NCBI RefSeq assembly: GCF_047495875.1
Contig: NC_092460.1
Location: 186,001 to 250,000 of the forward strand
Reading direction: 5' to 3'
DNA: 64,000 nucleotides
Source of the DNA: Pithys albifrons albifrons
Taxonomy: Eukaryota; Chordata; Aves; Passeriformes; Thamnophilidae
Position 1 is the stretch's first letter, and the number at the start of each line of letters is the position of its first letter. Below are positions 8,885 to 18,030 of this stretch, piece after piece. The notes under the pieces were generated by a model. It had not been told where the DNA came from. It saw only the letters and a list, made by a program, of their open reading frames with translations, and did no database searches. The position numbers and the translations under genes are program-made.

Positions 8885-9545
8885 CTGAGGGAAATCTGAG
8901 CAGATACTGAGAAACCTCCTTTGCTGAGCACACTCATCACTGCAGTCCTTCAGGCTTTGCAAGAGTCTGTAGGGATCAGACCCCAATTCCAATCCCTGAC
9001 TACCTTTCTAACAGGTTTTGTTAGACACACACTGGGTGGTCACTCCAAGAACAGCACACAGAGACTGCACAAGGCATTACAGGATTGCCACGAAGAACAG
9101 AAGTACCTTTTCTTTTGCAGGGTTTTTCCTCTGCAATAACTACCGACCGGTTTGGTTCCTACTGGACATTTCCCTTGAGGGTTCAGGGCCCTCTGGTGAG
9201 GTGGGGTTGTTTAGGGCTGATCCTCACAGGCCCAGACCAAACCCAGCCACCCCATCACTGCTGCACGTGGGAGCAGATGGAAATCTCAATACAGCACATA
9301 AATGCTCCCCTTCCCTACTACTCAGTCTTTCCTTACAGATGCAAGGAGCAGATTTACTCCATCCTTTGCAGGGACTTGCTTAACTCCTCGCACTGTCCCT
9401 GTCCCAGGGAAGCTGCACTAGGACTGTGGGTCTGGGTCCTCTCCAGGCACAATGCAGCTGCTCATATTAACAGCATCAGCAATGCCCTCATTTTTTAGCA
9501 GGTCAAACTGCCGAGATACAATCCCAAGAAAAGCAATTCTTTTCC
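8885..9545. repeat. Third, diverged partial copy of the cassette 3' part
   Basis: Blocks of this stretch align in order with the left part of the cassettes: 8890-9030 with 110-260, about 9150-9230 with 875-940, and 9366-9535 with 1152-1320. The first two blocks are clearly diverged and contain deletions. The last is nearly identical to cassette 2. It is therefore an older duplicate, partly refreshed by gene conversion or assembled from pieces of different ages. It leads directly into the terminal-exon remnant and the 51-bp array. Confidence 0.8.
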
Positions 9546-9588
9546 AGACTGTCACTGCATTCAGGCTGGTGCTCAGCATGCACAGAAC
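9418..9588 (-). pseudogene. CSE1L-like: CSE1L-like terminal-exon remnant, third copy
   Basis: Immediately after a CTGTGTCTGTGCTGCAG acceptor, the minus strand reads VLCMLSTSLNAVTV, compared with VPSMVSTSLNA and the end VTLL of exportin-2. The middle of the exon (the EALQYLQGYLQ part) is missing and the normal stop is lost, so the frame runs on through what would be 3' UTR to a TAG at 9418. The acceptor and first codons are the last unit of the adjacent 51-bp array. The match is short (STSLNA is exact), but the position relative to the other exons supports it. Confidence 0.65.
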
Positions 9589-11045
9589 CTGCAGCACAGA
9601 CACAGCAGAGGGCTCAGGGACACTCAGCATCCACAGAACCTGCAGCACAGACACAGCAGAGGGCTCAGGGACACTCAGCAAGCACAGAACCTGCAGCACA
9701 GACACAGCAGAGGGCTCAGGGACACTCAGGCACAGACAGAGCAGCACAGACACAGCAGAGGGTTCAGGGACACTCAGCATGCACAGACAGAGCAGCACAG
9801 ACACAGCAGAGGGCTCAGGGACACTCAGGCACAGACAGAGCAGCACAGACACAGCTGAGGGCTCAGGGACACTCAGCAGGCACAGAACCTGCAGCACAGA
9901 CACAGCAGAGGACTCAGAGACACTCAGCAGGCACAGAACCTGCAGCACAGACACAGCAGAGGGCTCAGGGACACTCAGCAGGCACAGAACCTGCAGCACA
10001 GACACAGCAGAGGGCTCAGGGACACTCAGCAGGCACAGAACCTGCAGCACAGACACAGCAGAGGGCTCAGGGACACTCAGCAGGCACAGAACCTGCAGCA
10101 CAGACACAGCTGAGGGCTCAGGGACACTCAGCAGGCACAGAACCTGCAGCACAGACACAGCTGAGGGCTCAGGGACACTCAGCATGCACAGACAGAGCAG
10201 CACAGACACAGCAGAGGGCTCAGGGACACTCAGCATGCACAGAACCTGCAGCACAGACACAGCTGAGGGCTCAGGGACACTCAGGAGGCACAGACAGAAC
10301 AGCACAGACACAGCAGAGGGCTCAGGGACACTCAGCAGGCACAGACAGAGCAGCACAGACACAGCTGAGGGCTCAGGGTCACTCAGCAGGCACAGAACCT
10401 GCAGCACAGACAGAGCAGGGGGCTCAGGGACACTCAGCAGGCACAGAACCTGCAGCACAGACACAGCAGAGGGCTCAGGGACACTCAGCATGCACAGAAC
10501 CTGCAGCACAGACACAGCTGAGGGCTCAGGGACACTCAGCAGGCACAGACAGAGCAGCACAGACACAGCAGAGGGCTCAGGGACACTCAGCAGGCACAGA
10601 ACCTGCAGCACAGACACAGCAGAGGGCTCAGGGACACTCAGCAGGCACAGAACCTGCAGCACAGACAGAGCAGAGGGCTCAGGGTCACTCAGCAGGCACA
10701 GAACCTGCAGCACAGACAGAGCAGGGGGCTCAGGGACACTCAGCAGGCACAGAACCTGCAGCACAGACACAGCAGAGGGCTCAGGGACACTCAGCATGCA
10801 CAGACAGAGCAGCACAGACACAGCAGAGGGCTCAGGGACACTCAGCAGGCACAGAACCTGCAGCACAGACACAGCTGAGGGCTCAGGGTCACTCAGCAGG
10901 CACAGAACCTGCAGCACAGACAGAGCAGGGGGCTCAGGGACACTCAGCAGGCACAGAACCTGCAGCACAGACACAGCAGAGGGCTCAGGGACACTCAGCA
11001 TGCACAGAACCTGCAGCACAGACACAGCAGAGGGCTCAGGGACAC
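9570..11045. repeat. 51-bp minisatellite containing a CSE1L-like 3' splice site
   Basis: About 29 units of 51 bases, with some 48-base variants. Read on the minus strand, each unit contains a pyrimidine-rich tract, CTGCAG, then GTTCTGTGCATGCTGAG-like sequence. That is the acceptor and first codons of the CSE1L-like terminal exon that follows at 9588. Two unit types alternate: one with CTGCAG (AG acceptor present) and one with CTGCTCTGTC (AG lost). The 17-codon period leaves long open frames on both strands (about 550 and 650 codons), which I treat as artefacts. Confidence 0.95.
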
Positions 11046-11528
11046 TCAGCTGCTCATCCAAACACTCACAGCTCCGCCCACAGGCTCTATGTTCCCAGAG
11101 GGAAAAACGACTGGACGGGACACACCTCGGACATCACAGTTCCTCTCATTCCTGGTGCCCTGCAAAGTCACAGGAAGTACAGTCCCTCTCAGACCCTTCA
11201 CCCCTGAACACGAGGACACCTGCACTTTACACTGGATCCCAGGGACCTGCACAAGTGTGTTCAAGTGAGCACAAGTCGATGGCTCCCTCTGACACATCCA
11301 GCCCTCCCTTCCCTCTGAGAAGTCCCAAAGACTCCCACTCCACCCCTGCGTCTGTGCCCTGTGCAGCACCCGCACCGAGCTCAGCTCTCCCCTGGCCCTA
11401 GGACATTTCTGCACGTCACCTGTTACTGATTACAGAGCACAGGATAAGGCAAGAACAAATTTGGCAGCACTTAACACCTGGAGTTTTCTTTCTCCACAAA
11501 TTGCTGCTGTTCCTCCTGGCTCTGGAGG
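11046..11528. other. Linker between 51-bp array and cassette 2
   Basis: Non-repetitive sequence with no recognisable gene. The equivalent for cassette 1 would lie to the left of the window, so whether it belongs to the duplicated unit cannot be told. Confidence 0.6.
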
Positions 11529-13387
11529 TTCCTGCACGAGCCCTTGTCCCAGCCCTGCCACACACACACAAGAAGCAACAGGCACACAGGCGCTGCTTTC
11601 ACAATTCCTGACCCAAACCCTTGCCTTTCCTGCCCAAAGCTGAGGGAAAGCTGACAGAGTATTAACAAATCAGCTTTGCTGACAGCAGTCAGCGCTCCAC
11701 TCCTTCGGACGTTGCAAAACTTTGTAGGGAACAGACCCAAATTCTAAAGTGCAGTCTCACTCTCTAACAGATTTTGTTAGAGAGAGAGTGAGCCGTGACT
11801 CATAGAACAGGAAAAAAAGACTGCACAAGGAATAACAGAAGGTTTCTCAGAAGAACTCAAGTTCCTCTTTCCCTCATCATGCCGGGACTGCAGGACCCAG
11901 CATTTAAAAGACCCTAGCATTTAAAAGACAATACAATTGTTACTGATTCTTAAACCTCTGCAACGTGGTTATTTCCCAGAGAACTGAACCAGCACTAAGC
12001 TACTCCCACATCCCTGCAGTGCTTTGGGGAGTAGCAAGATGATGTCCCACTTGTGCTTGGAAAAATTCAAGAGAAGGAAAAGTCAGTTCCCTTCTCTCTC
12101 TCTGATCCATAAACAAAGCAGTCCTGTAGGACAACGCAGGCTATTCACAGGAGGCCTGATTTAACAGGGATAACAATGGAAACAAACAAAGCCCCCCAAA
12201 ACAGGAAGGTAAAATCATGCTGCTTTTCTAACAGGAGCACAAAAAACTCATTCAAGCCTGAAAGGAAATTACAAACCACAAGAAAAAGAACCAAAAGAAA
12301 CGCTCTGCCTTGATACAACTCTCTGATCGTTCCAAAGGAAATTCTCCACAGATCATAAGCAATTACCAATCATTTCACCTCTGTAAATAAATAAGGACTT
12401 GGGTTTCTGTTCAGGTGCTGGATGTGTCCATTGAGGGTTCAGGGGTACCGTGGGGTAGTTTAGGGCTGATCCTGCTGAGAGAATGCAGTCTGATAGCCTG
12501 GAGTATCCTCTCTGCCAGTGAAGTGCTCCTTGTCAGGGGTTGTGTCATGCCATCCTCAGGCAGCTCAAACAAGCCAAGGAGGGAGGGCCTGCAGCAAAGG
12601 AATCCTGGGGGGAGAGGGGAGGGGAACAGTGAACAGGTGAGGACAGCCTGTGCTTCACAAGAACGCTCAGATTACCTGGAACCCCTTTGCAGGGACTTGC
12701 TTAACTCCTCGCACTGTCCCTGTCCCAGGGAAGCTGCACTAGGACTGTGGGTCTGGGTCCTTTCCAGGCACAATGCAGCTGCTCATATTAACAGCATCAG
12801 CAATGCCCTCATTTTTTAGCAGCTCAAATTGCTGTGATACAAACCCAAGAATAGCAATTCTTTTCCAGATTACAGCTTTTCTCTAAGTACATTCAAAAAG
12901 AGTTCTAGTCCTGGACCCGGTTACTGTCATTCAGTTCAGGCTACCTGAGCCCCCAGACTGCTGGACTGCCTTTCAGTCTCCAGAGCTTTCCCCCAGATTC
13001 CACTTTCAGGCTCAGACACTACAGCCTGTCAGGTTGTGAGTATTCTCAGGCCTCCTGACTATGACAGTTACAAGTCAAAAGTGGGCCCAGCTTTCCAGAA
13101 GGAATGCAAGCTGACAGTAGCCTAATTCCCTTCAGTGGAGCTCTACTCAGCCAAATCCAGGCTCAAACACATCTCAAACCAGCTCTGCCATTTGCTTTGA
13201 AAACACACTTCCCTTTGTGCAGTGAAGGATGAAAAGGTATGAAAAGCCTCAAGCTGAGTCTCACCACAACAGTGGGCCTGAAGAAATGCCAAAGGAGTTT
13301 ATTGGAGGGGCCTATTCTGGTGAAAGCTCCTACTTTCCAGACCTCCAACAGCATCACCAGCAGACCCTGAAGAAGTGTGGCACCTAC

Positions 13388-13532
13388 CACAGCTTGGGGT
13401 ACTCAGTGTCCATCACGGGAGGACATTCTGTTAATGTCTTGGTGATGCCAACAGCACGGATCTGCTTTTCAACTTGTCCCAGACTCTTTCTGGATTTCAG
13501 GAATTATCATTTTCTGCAAAACCATTCCAAAC
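13388..13532 (-). pseudogene. CSE1L-like: CSE1L-like exon F, cassette 2
   Basis: This is the counterpart of 1849-1993 with the same 1-nt insertion and the same GTAGGT donor. At the acceptor this copy reads CTAACATG where cassette 1 reads CTAACAGG, so the AG is gone here. The change is specific to one copy. Confidence 0.9.
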
Positions 13533-13948
13533 ATGTTAGTGTGACATTTAGAGAAAATCTTAGAACAATTTATCACCCTATGGTGACCAAAGAAAAGCAG
13601 AAACCACACAAAGCACCAGGAAACAGAGAACACAAGACAATTTGTTTCTTAACAATTGCTGCCCTCTTACATAGATGTTTGCACATACAAACTTTTTACA
13701 AAGGATAAAAACCAGAGACAGCAATGATTCCCTTTTATGACCCGCTCAGGAGATCAGTAACTTGAACTATCAGTGAGGAACTGTGGGCAGAAAATCAGAA
13801 ATGAACCCCAAAAGGAGAGGCACCCGGGCAGTCAGATTAGCGCCAAACCTCCTTTGCCATTTCAGCCAGAGAGACAACTCTTTCCTGCTTCAAAGGCAAA
13901 AACTGCACAGCAGCCTGAAATACAACCCAAGCCAACAGAACACACTCC

Positions 13949-14031
13949 CTTTGGCTGTATGCTGCCAAGTATTTCCTGCAGAGCTCATGCCCCATTTCCT
14001 GTGCCATACTGGTTAATGAAGAGGAGAAAGC
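13949..14031 (-). pseudogene. CSE1L-like: CSE1L-like exon E, cassette 2
   Basis: This is the counterpart of 2412-2494, with the same TGA stop and the same lost acceptor. One substitution changes FLVFIN to FLLFIN. Confidence 0.85.
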
Positions 14032-14860
14032 AACGAGAAAAAGGATGAAGTAAAACTCCAGATGAAAACAAGAGAATTGCTTTAGAGTCAGCAGCAAAAT
14101 GCATTCTAAGAAGGAGACAGGAAGGGCAGCCTTCATAAATGTTCCCTTTTACTGAAGGGCATTAACTTGCTGCTCCAAAGTTTGCCTAAAAACTGCTCAT
14201 CTTCTCGGGCACCACAACACTGAAACGTGGAACGCTGGAAGCACCACTTCCATTTGGTTGGTGGAACACCATTGGAAGAACCCTGTAATTCTTGCTCCTC
14301 TACAGGAGGCATCAAGCAGATTTTAAAGGATTAATAACAGACCTTGTGTGATCTGTGTAGAGATAACATCACGAATTTCATCAGCATGGCCATCTGCCTG
14401 GGGATGATTTCAACAATGTGTCACAGCTTTGACAGAGGAACGTAAACCCTTCCTCAGAACTTTATTCCCATGAAGGCCAAAATGACACAAAAGCATGGAA
14501 TGTTTCCCAGCATGAACACAAACTGCAGAGAGCAGTGGTCAGAATGGCTGTGCTGTGTGGCAGAGCAAGTGTGTTGCTATTAGCTGGAGATTAAATGGAG
14601 ACACTTTCAGACAAGTAACGACATCACACACACCAGGAAAGGAGGAGAACTACACAAGTCCTTTAGTTCCATTCCCTCAGTTTTCATGGAGTGTCACCTG
14701 CTGTGGCCACTGCCCTTTATGTCCCCCTTGACTCCAGAGCATTTGGAGCAAGTCCCTGGAGCCACCAGAGTCCCACCCATGTACAGGATGCCTGATCTGT
14801 GCAACTGCACACTCTGAACCACTCGTGTCACACTGGAGCTTTTCAGAGCAAGGAACTTAC

Positions 14861-14946
14861 TTTTGATAAGTTTTGTTGGTTTGGAACTTGGAAGTCTTTG
14901 GAATAGCAGAATGAAGACCTGTTTCCTGTACCAGTCAACTGATTCA
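14861..14946 (-). pseudogene. CSE1L-like: CSE1L-like exon D, cassette 2
   Basis: This is the counterpart of 3323-3408, with an open frame encoding ESVDWYRKQ and FILLFQRL, intact TTTCCAG acceptor and GTAAGT donor. Confidence 0.92.
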
Positions 14947-15156
14947 CTGGAAATTTAAAAGAACAGTTATTCAGTTCACAGTGGGCTTTGACTGGTGCTG
15001 TCACTTTACAGAAAACACAGATAAAGTTGTTCCCATCTCTTTAACTGATAAATGTGACATTTTTGCTCCTGAAGTGTTAACCTTTGGCATGACTGCACAC
15101 TGCAGAACCAAAGCCCACAGAAGTCAGTTTTGAATGCAATTTGAGCTCATACTCAC

Positions 15157-15254
15157 GGGGGCATATGCTCCATGATGCTGTTTAGCAGGTCAAAGCCTTG
15201 GGGACCACTGGCTTTCAAGGCAATCAGCTTCAGGAATCCCCCCAACACTCCAGG
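15157..15254 (-). pseudogene. CSE1L-like: CSE1L-like exon C, cassette 2
   Basis: This is identical in structure to 3619-3716, with an open frame, TTGCAG acceptor and GTGAGT donor. It encodes the LLNSIMEHMPP segment. Confidence 0.9.
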
Positions 15255-15421
15255 CTGCAAGGAAAGCAAACATGAAGCTCTAGGCAACTGTTCTTCCTAA
15301 GTGGCCCAGCAGAAAGTTGGCTCTGACCATCCAAGACACGCACCAGTGCAAAAGCATCCCTAACCTAAACCAGGATTCTGATCCTGCAGTGCAGGACAAG
15401 GAAGACACGTTGTGGCTCCTT

Positions 15422-15823
15422 CTCACTCACTCACTCACTCACTCACTCACTCACTCACTCACTCACTCACAAGACACGTTGTGGCTCCTTCTCACTCACT
15501 CACTCACTCACTCACTCACTCCCTCACTCACTCCACTCACTCCCTCACTCCCTCACTCACTCACTCACTCCACTCACTCCCTCACTCACCCACTCACTCC
15601 CTCACTCACTCCACTCACTCCACTCCCTCACTCACTCACTCACTCACTCCACTCACTCACTCCACTCACTCCACTCCCTCACTCACTCCCTCACTCACTC
15701 CACTCACTCACTCACTCACTCCACTCACTCCACTCACTCACTCCACTCACTCCACTCACTCACTCCACTCACTCCACTCACTCCCTCACTCCCTCACTCA
15801 CTCCACTCACTCACTCCACTCAT
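15422..15823. repeat. (ACTC)n microsatellite in intron B-C, cassette 2
   Basis: This is the counterpart of the cassette 1 array, about 230 bases shorter, with the same duplicated AAGACACGTTGTGG flank near 15471. The length difference is the largest difference between the two cassettes. Confidence 0.97.
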
Positions 15824-16103
15824 TCTCCTCAAGCCTGTTCTGAACACAAGCCCTGAGAGTTCTGCTGGTCCACATGTTCCACAGGAAGCAAACAAGGCAA
15901 GAAAATTCTGGGAAACTGCCACTTGCCAAAACCAAGTGCAGGAATTTTCCATCTCGGCTGACAAAAGCACAGGAGCCCAGGATTCACCTCACCCCCAGGA
16001 CGGGAAAGCACCCACCGAGCTGCACGCAGAGTATTTGTCCGTGCATGGAGCGCCACTGAGGCCCAGCCCAGCCCAGCCCCTGCCCCGCGGCCCCGGCACT
16101 CAC

Positions 16104-16257
16104 GATCTTGGCGGCGGCGCTGCGGGCGATGGTGCCGGCGCCGCGCTCCAGGAACGCCTCTGGAGCAGCCGCACCGGCGGCGGGATGTTCCCCGCGCGCT
16201 CCCGCGGCACCGGCTGCGGCAGGTGCGGGAAAACAGCGCCATGAACGAACACGGGAT
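16104..16257 (-). pseudogene. CSE1L-like: CSE1L-like exon B, cassette 2
   Basis: Same length, same GTGAGT donor and same TT and AG dinucleotide insertions as the cassette 1 exon at 4796-4949. One base near the LLQ codons differs (CTC for CTG). The upstream flank is unrelated to cassette 1 beyond 16258. Confidence 0.88.
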
Positions 16258-16293
16258 GGCGCCCTCGGGCAGGAGGGGCAGAGGCGCGGACTC

Positions 16294-16360
16294 CGCGCGT
16301 GCGCAGTAGCGACGCAGCATGATACTGTGCGCGTGCGCAGTAGAGACAGCGGTCGGACTC
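16294..16360. promoter_or_regulatory. NRF1-like CpG motifs upstream of cassette 2
   Basis: Two CGCGTGCGCAGTA-type motifs separated by about 35 bases lie next to exon B of cassette 2, matching the 34-bp repeat of cassette 1. Promoter activity is inferred from motif similarity only. Confidence 0.4.
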
Positions 16361-16362
16361 GG

Positions 16363-17137
16363 CATGCACAGAACCTGCAGCACAGACACAGCTGAGGGCT
16401 CAGGGACACTCAGCAGGCACAGACAGAGCAGCACAGACACAGCTGAGGGCTCAGGGACACTCAGCAGGCACAGAACCTGCAGCACAGACACAGCAGAGGG
16501 CTCAGGGACACTCAGCAGGCACAGAACCTGCAGCACAGACACAGCAGAGGGCTCAGGGACACTCAGCAGGCACAGAACCTGCAGCACAGACACAGCAGAG
16601 GGCTCAGGGACACTCAGCAGGCACAGAACCTGCAGCACAGACACAGCAGAGGGCTCAGGGACACTCAGCAGGCACAGAACCTGCAGCACAGACACAGCAG
16701 AGGGCTCAGGGACACTCAGCATGCACAGACAGAGCAGCACAGACACAGCAGAGGGCTCAGGGACACTCAGCAGGCACAGAACCTGCAGCACAGACACAGC
16801 AGAGGGCTCAGGGACACTCAGCATGCACAGACAGAGCAGCACAGACAGAGCAGAGGGCTCAGGGACACTCAGCATGCACAGAACCTGCAGCACAGACACA
16901 GCTGAGGGCTCAGGGACACTCAGCAGGCACAGAACCTGCAGCACAGACACAGCAGAGGGCTCAGGGACACTCAGCATCCACAGACAGAGCAGCACAGACA
17001 CAGCAGAGGGCTCAGGGACACTCAGCATGCACAGAACCTGCAGCACAGACACAGCTGAGGGCTCAGGGACACTCAGCAGGCACAGAACCTGCAGCACAGA
17101 CACAGCTGAGGGCTCAGGGACACTCAGCAGGCACAGA
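16363..17137. repeat. 51-bp minisatellite, second array
   Basis: About 15 units of the same 51-bp repeat as at 9570-11045, including both the CTGCAG and CTGCTCTGTC types. Here it lies upstream of CSE1L-like exon B rather than at the gene 3' end, joined directly to the NRF1-like motifs on one side and a 45-bp-type unit on the other. Confidence 0.95.
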
Positions 17138-17290
17138 ATCTCGGGCACCGGGGGTCCCCGAAGGGGGGGGTCACCGAGAGGCGACACCTCGGGCGCCGGG
17201 GGGTCCCCGAAGGGGGGTTCCCGAGGCACGACATTTTGGGCACTGGGGGCCCCTAAGGGAGGTTCCCGAGGGCCGACATTGCTGGGCTGT
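17134..17290. repeat. 45-bp minisatellite remnant after cassette 2
   Basis: Three to four 45-bp-type units (CGGGCACCGGGGGTCCCC, GCGACACCTCGGGCGCC, CGACATTTTGGGCAC) ending in the same CCGACATTGCTGGG unit as at about 7480. Confidence 0.9.
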
Positions 17291-17414
17291 GGGCAATGGG
17301 GGTCCCTGAGTGTCCCAGGCACCCCCTGACCACTCTTACCTCCCCTTAACTCCCTGTGACTCCTCTGAGACCCACCTTACCACCACGATCCACTGTGAGA
17401 CCCCCCTGATTCCT

Positions 17415-18026
17415 CTCTGACTTCTCCTGGATCGCTTTGGACCCTCCTGAAATCCCCTGGACCCCCCTGAATCCCCCTTGGACTTTCCTCAACTCTCTTG
17501 GACCACCTTGCACCCCCCCCCCAGCCCCCCTTGACACTCTCAAAAACCTTGGACCCCTTGGACCCTCTTGAATCACACTTGGACTTCCCTGGACCCCTCC
17601 AAACCCCCTGAAGCCCCCTGGACCCCTCTCAAACCCGCCTGGGACCCCTTGGACCCTCCTTAGACCCTTCTGGACCCCTTCGAACCTTTCTGGACACCTC
17701 TGAGACTCCCCTGGACACTCCTGGACCCCCCCAAAACCCCCTGGACCCTCCAAAACTCTCCTGGACCCCCTTGGACCCCTCTGAAACCCCCTTCCACTCC
17801 CTTAAAACCCTCTGAACCCTCCTGAACATTCCTGGACCACCTTGAATCCTCCTAAGGCACCCATGGACCCCTCTGGTACCCCCAGGGACCCCCCTGGACC
17901 CTCCTGGACCAACGTGAACCCTCCTGGACCCCTTCAAAACGCCTTGGACACCCCTGGACCCCCCTGGGACATTCTTGGGCCCCCTCAAACCCCCCTGCCC
18001 CCTCATGTCCCCCCATGTCCTCCCAG
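17415..18026. repeat. C-rich CTGGACCCC minisatellite, second copy
   Basis: Counterpart of 7618-8190, with many units matching one for one. It ends in two CATGTCC units at 18003-18026, after which the sequence changes abruptly to AT-rich single-copy DNA. Confidence 0.92.
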
Positions 18027-18030
18027 ATAG

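Larger units (their letters stand above)
11529..16257. repeat. Segmental duplication, cassette 2
   Basis: This is the partner of cassette 1, in direct orientation about 11.5 kb downstream. It differs by scattered substitutions, a few small indels and a shorter ACTC array (about 400 versus 630 bases). Similarity to cassette 1 begins at the first base of the window, so the left border is not defined. It ends at 16257, exactly where cassette 1 ends at 4949, and the flanks beyond are different minisatellites. Confidence 0.95.
13388..16257 (-). pseudogene. CSE1L-like: CSE1L-like (exportin-2) unprocessed partial pseudogene, cassette 2
   Basis: The same five exons as in cassette 1 appear at 16257-16104, 15254-15157, 14946-14861, 14031-13949 and 13532-13388. 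They carry the same two dinucleotide insertions, the same TGA and the same 1-nt insertion, so disablement came before the duplication. One additional lesion is private to this copy: the AG acceptor of the last of these exons reads AT. Downstream on the minus strand lie cassette DNA, the 51-bp minisatellite and a terminal-exon remnant near 9588, which is the order expected for a gene 3' end. Confidence 0.9.

Noticed and set aside
3884..11045. CRISPR-like regular repeats
   Set aside because: Direct tandem repeats without unique spacers in a vertebrate-type genome; these are minisatellites.
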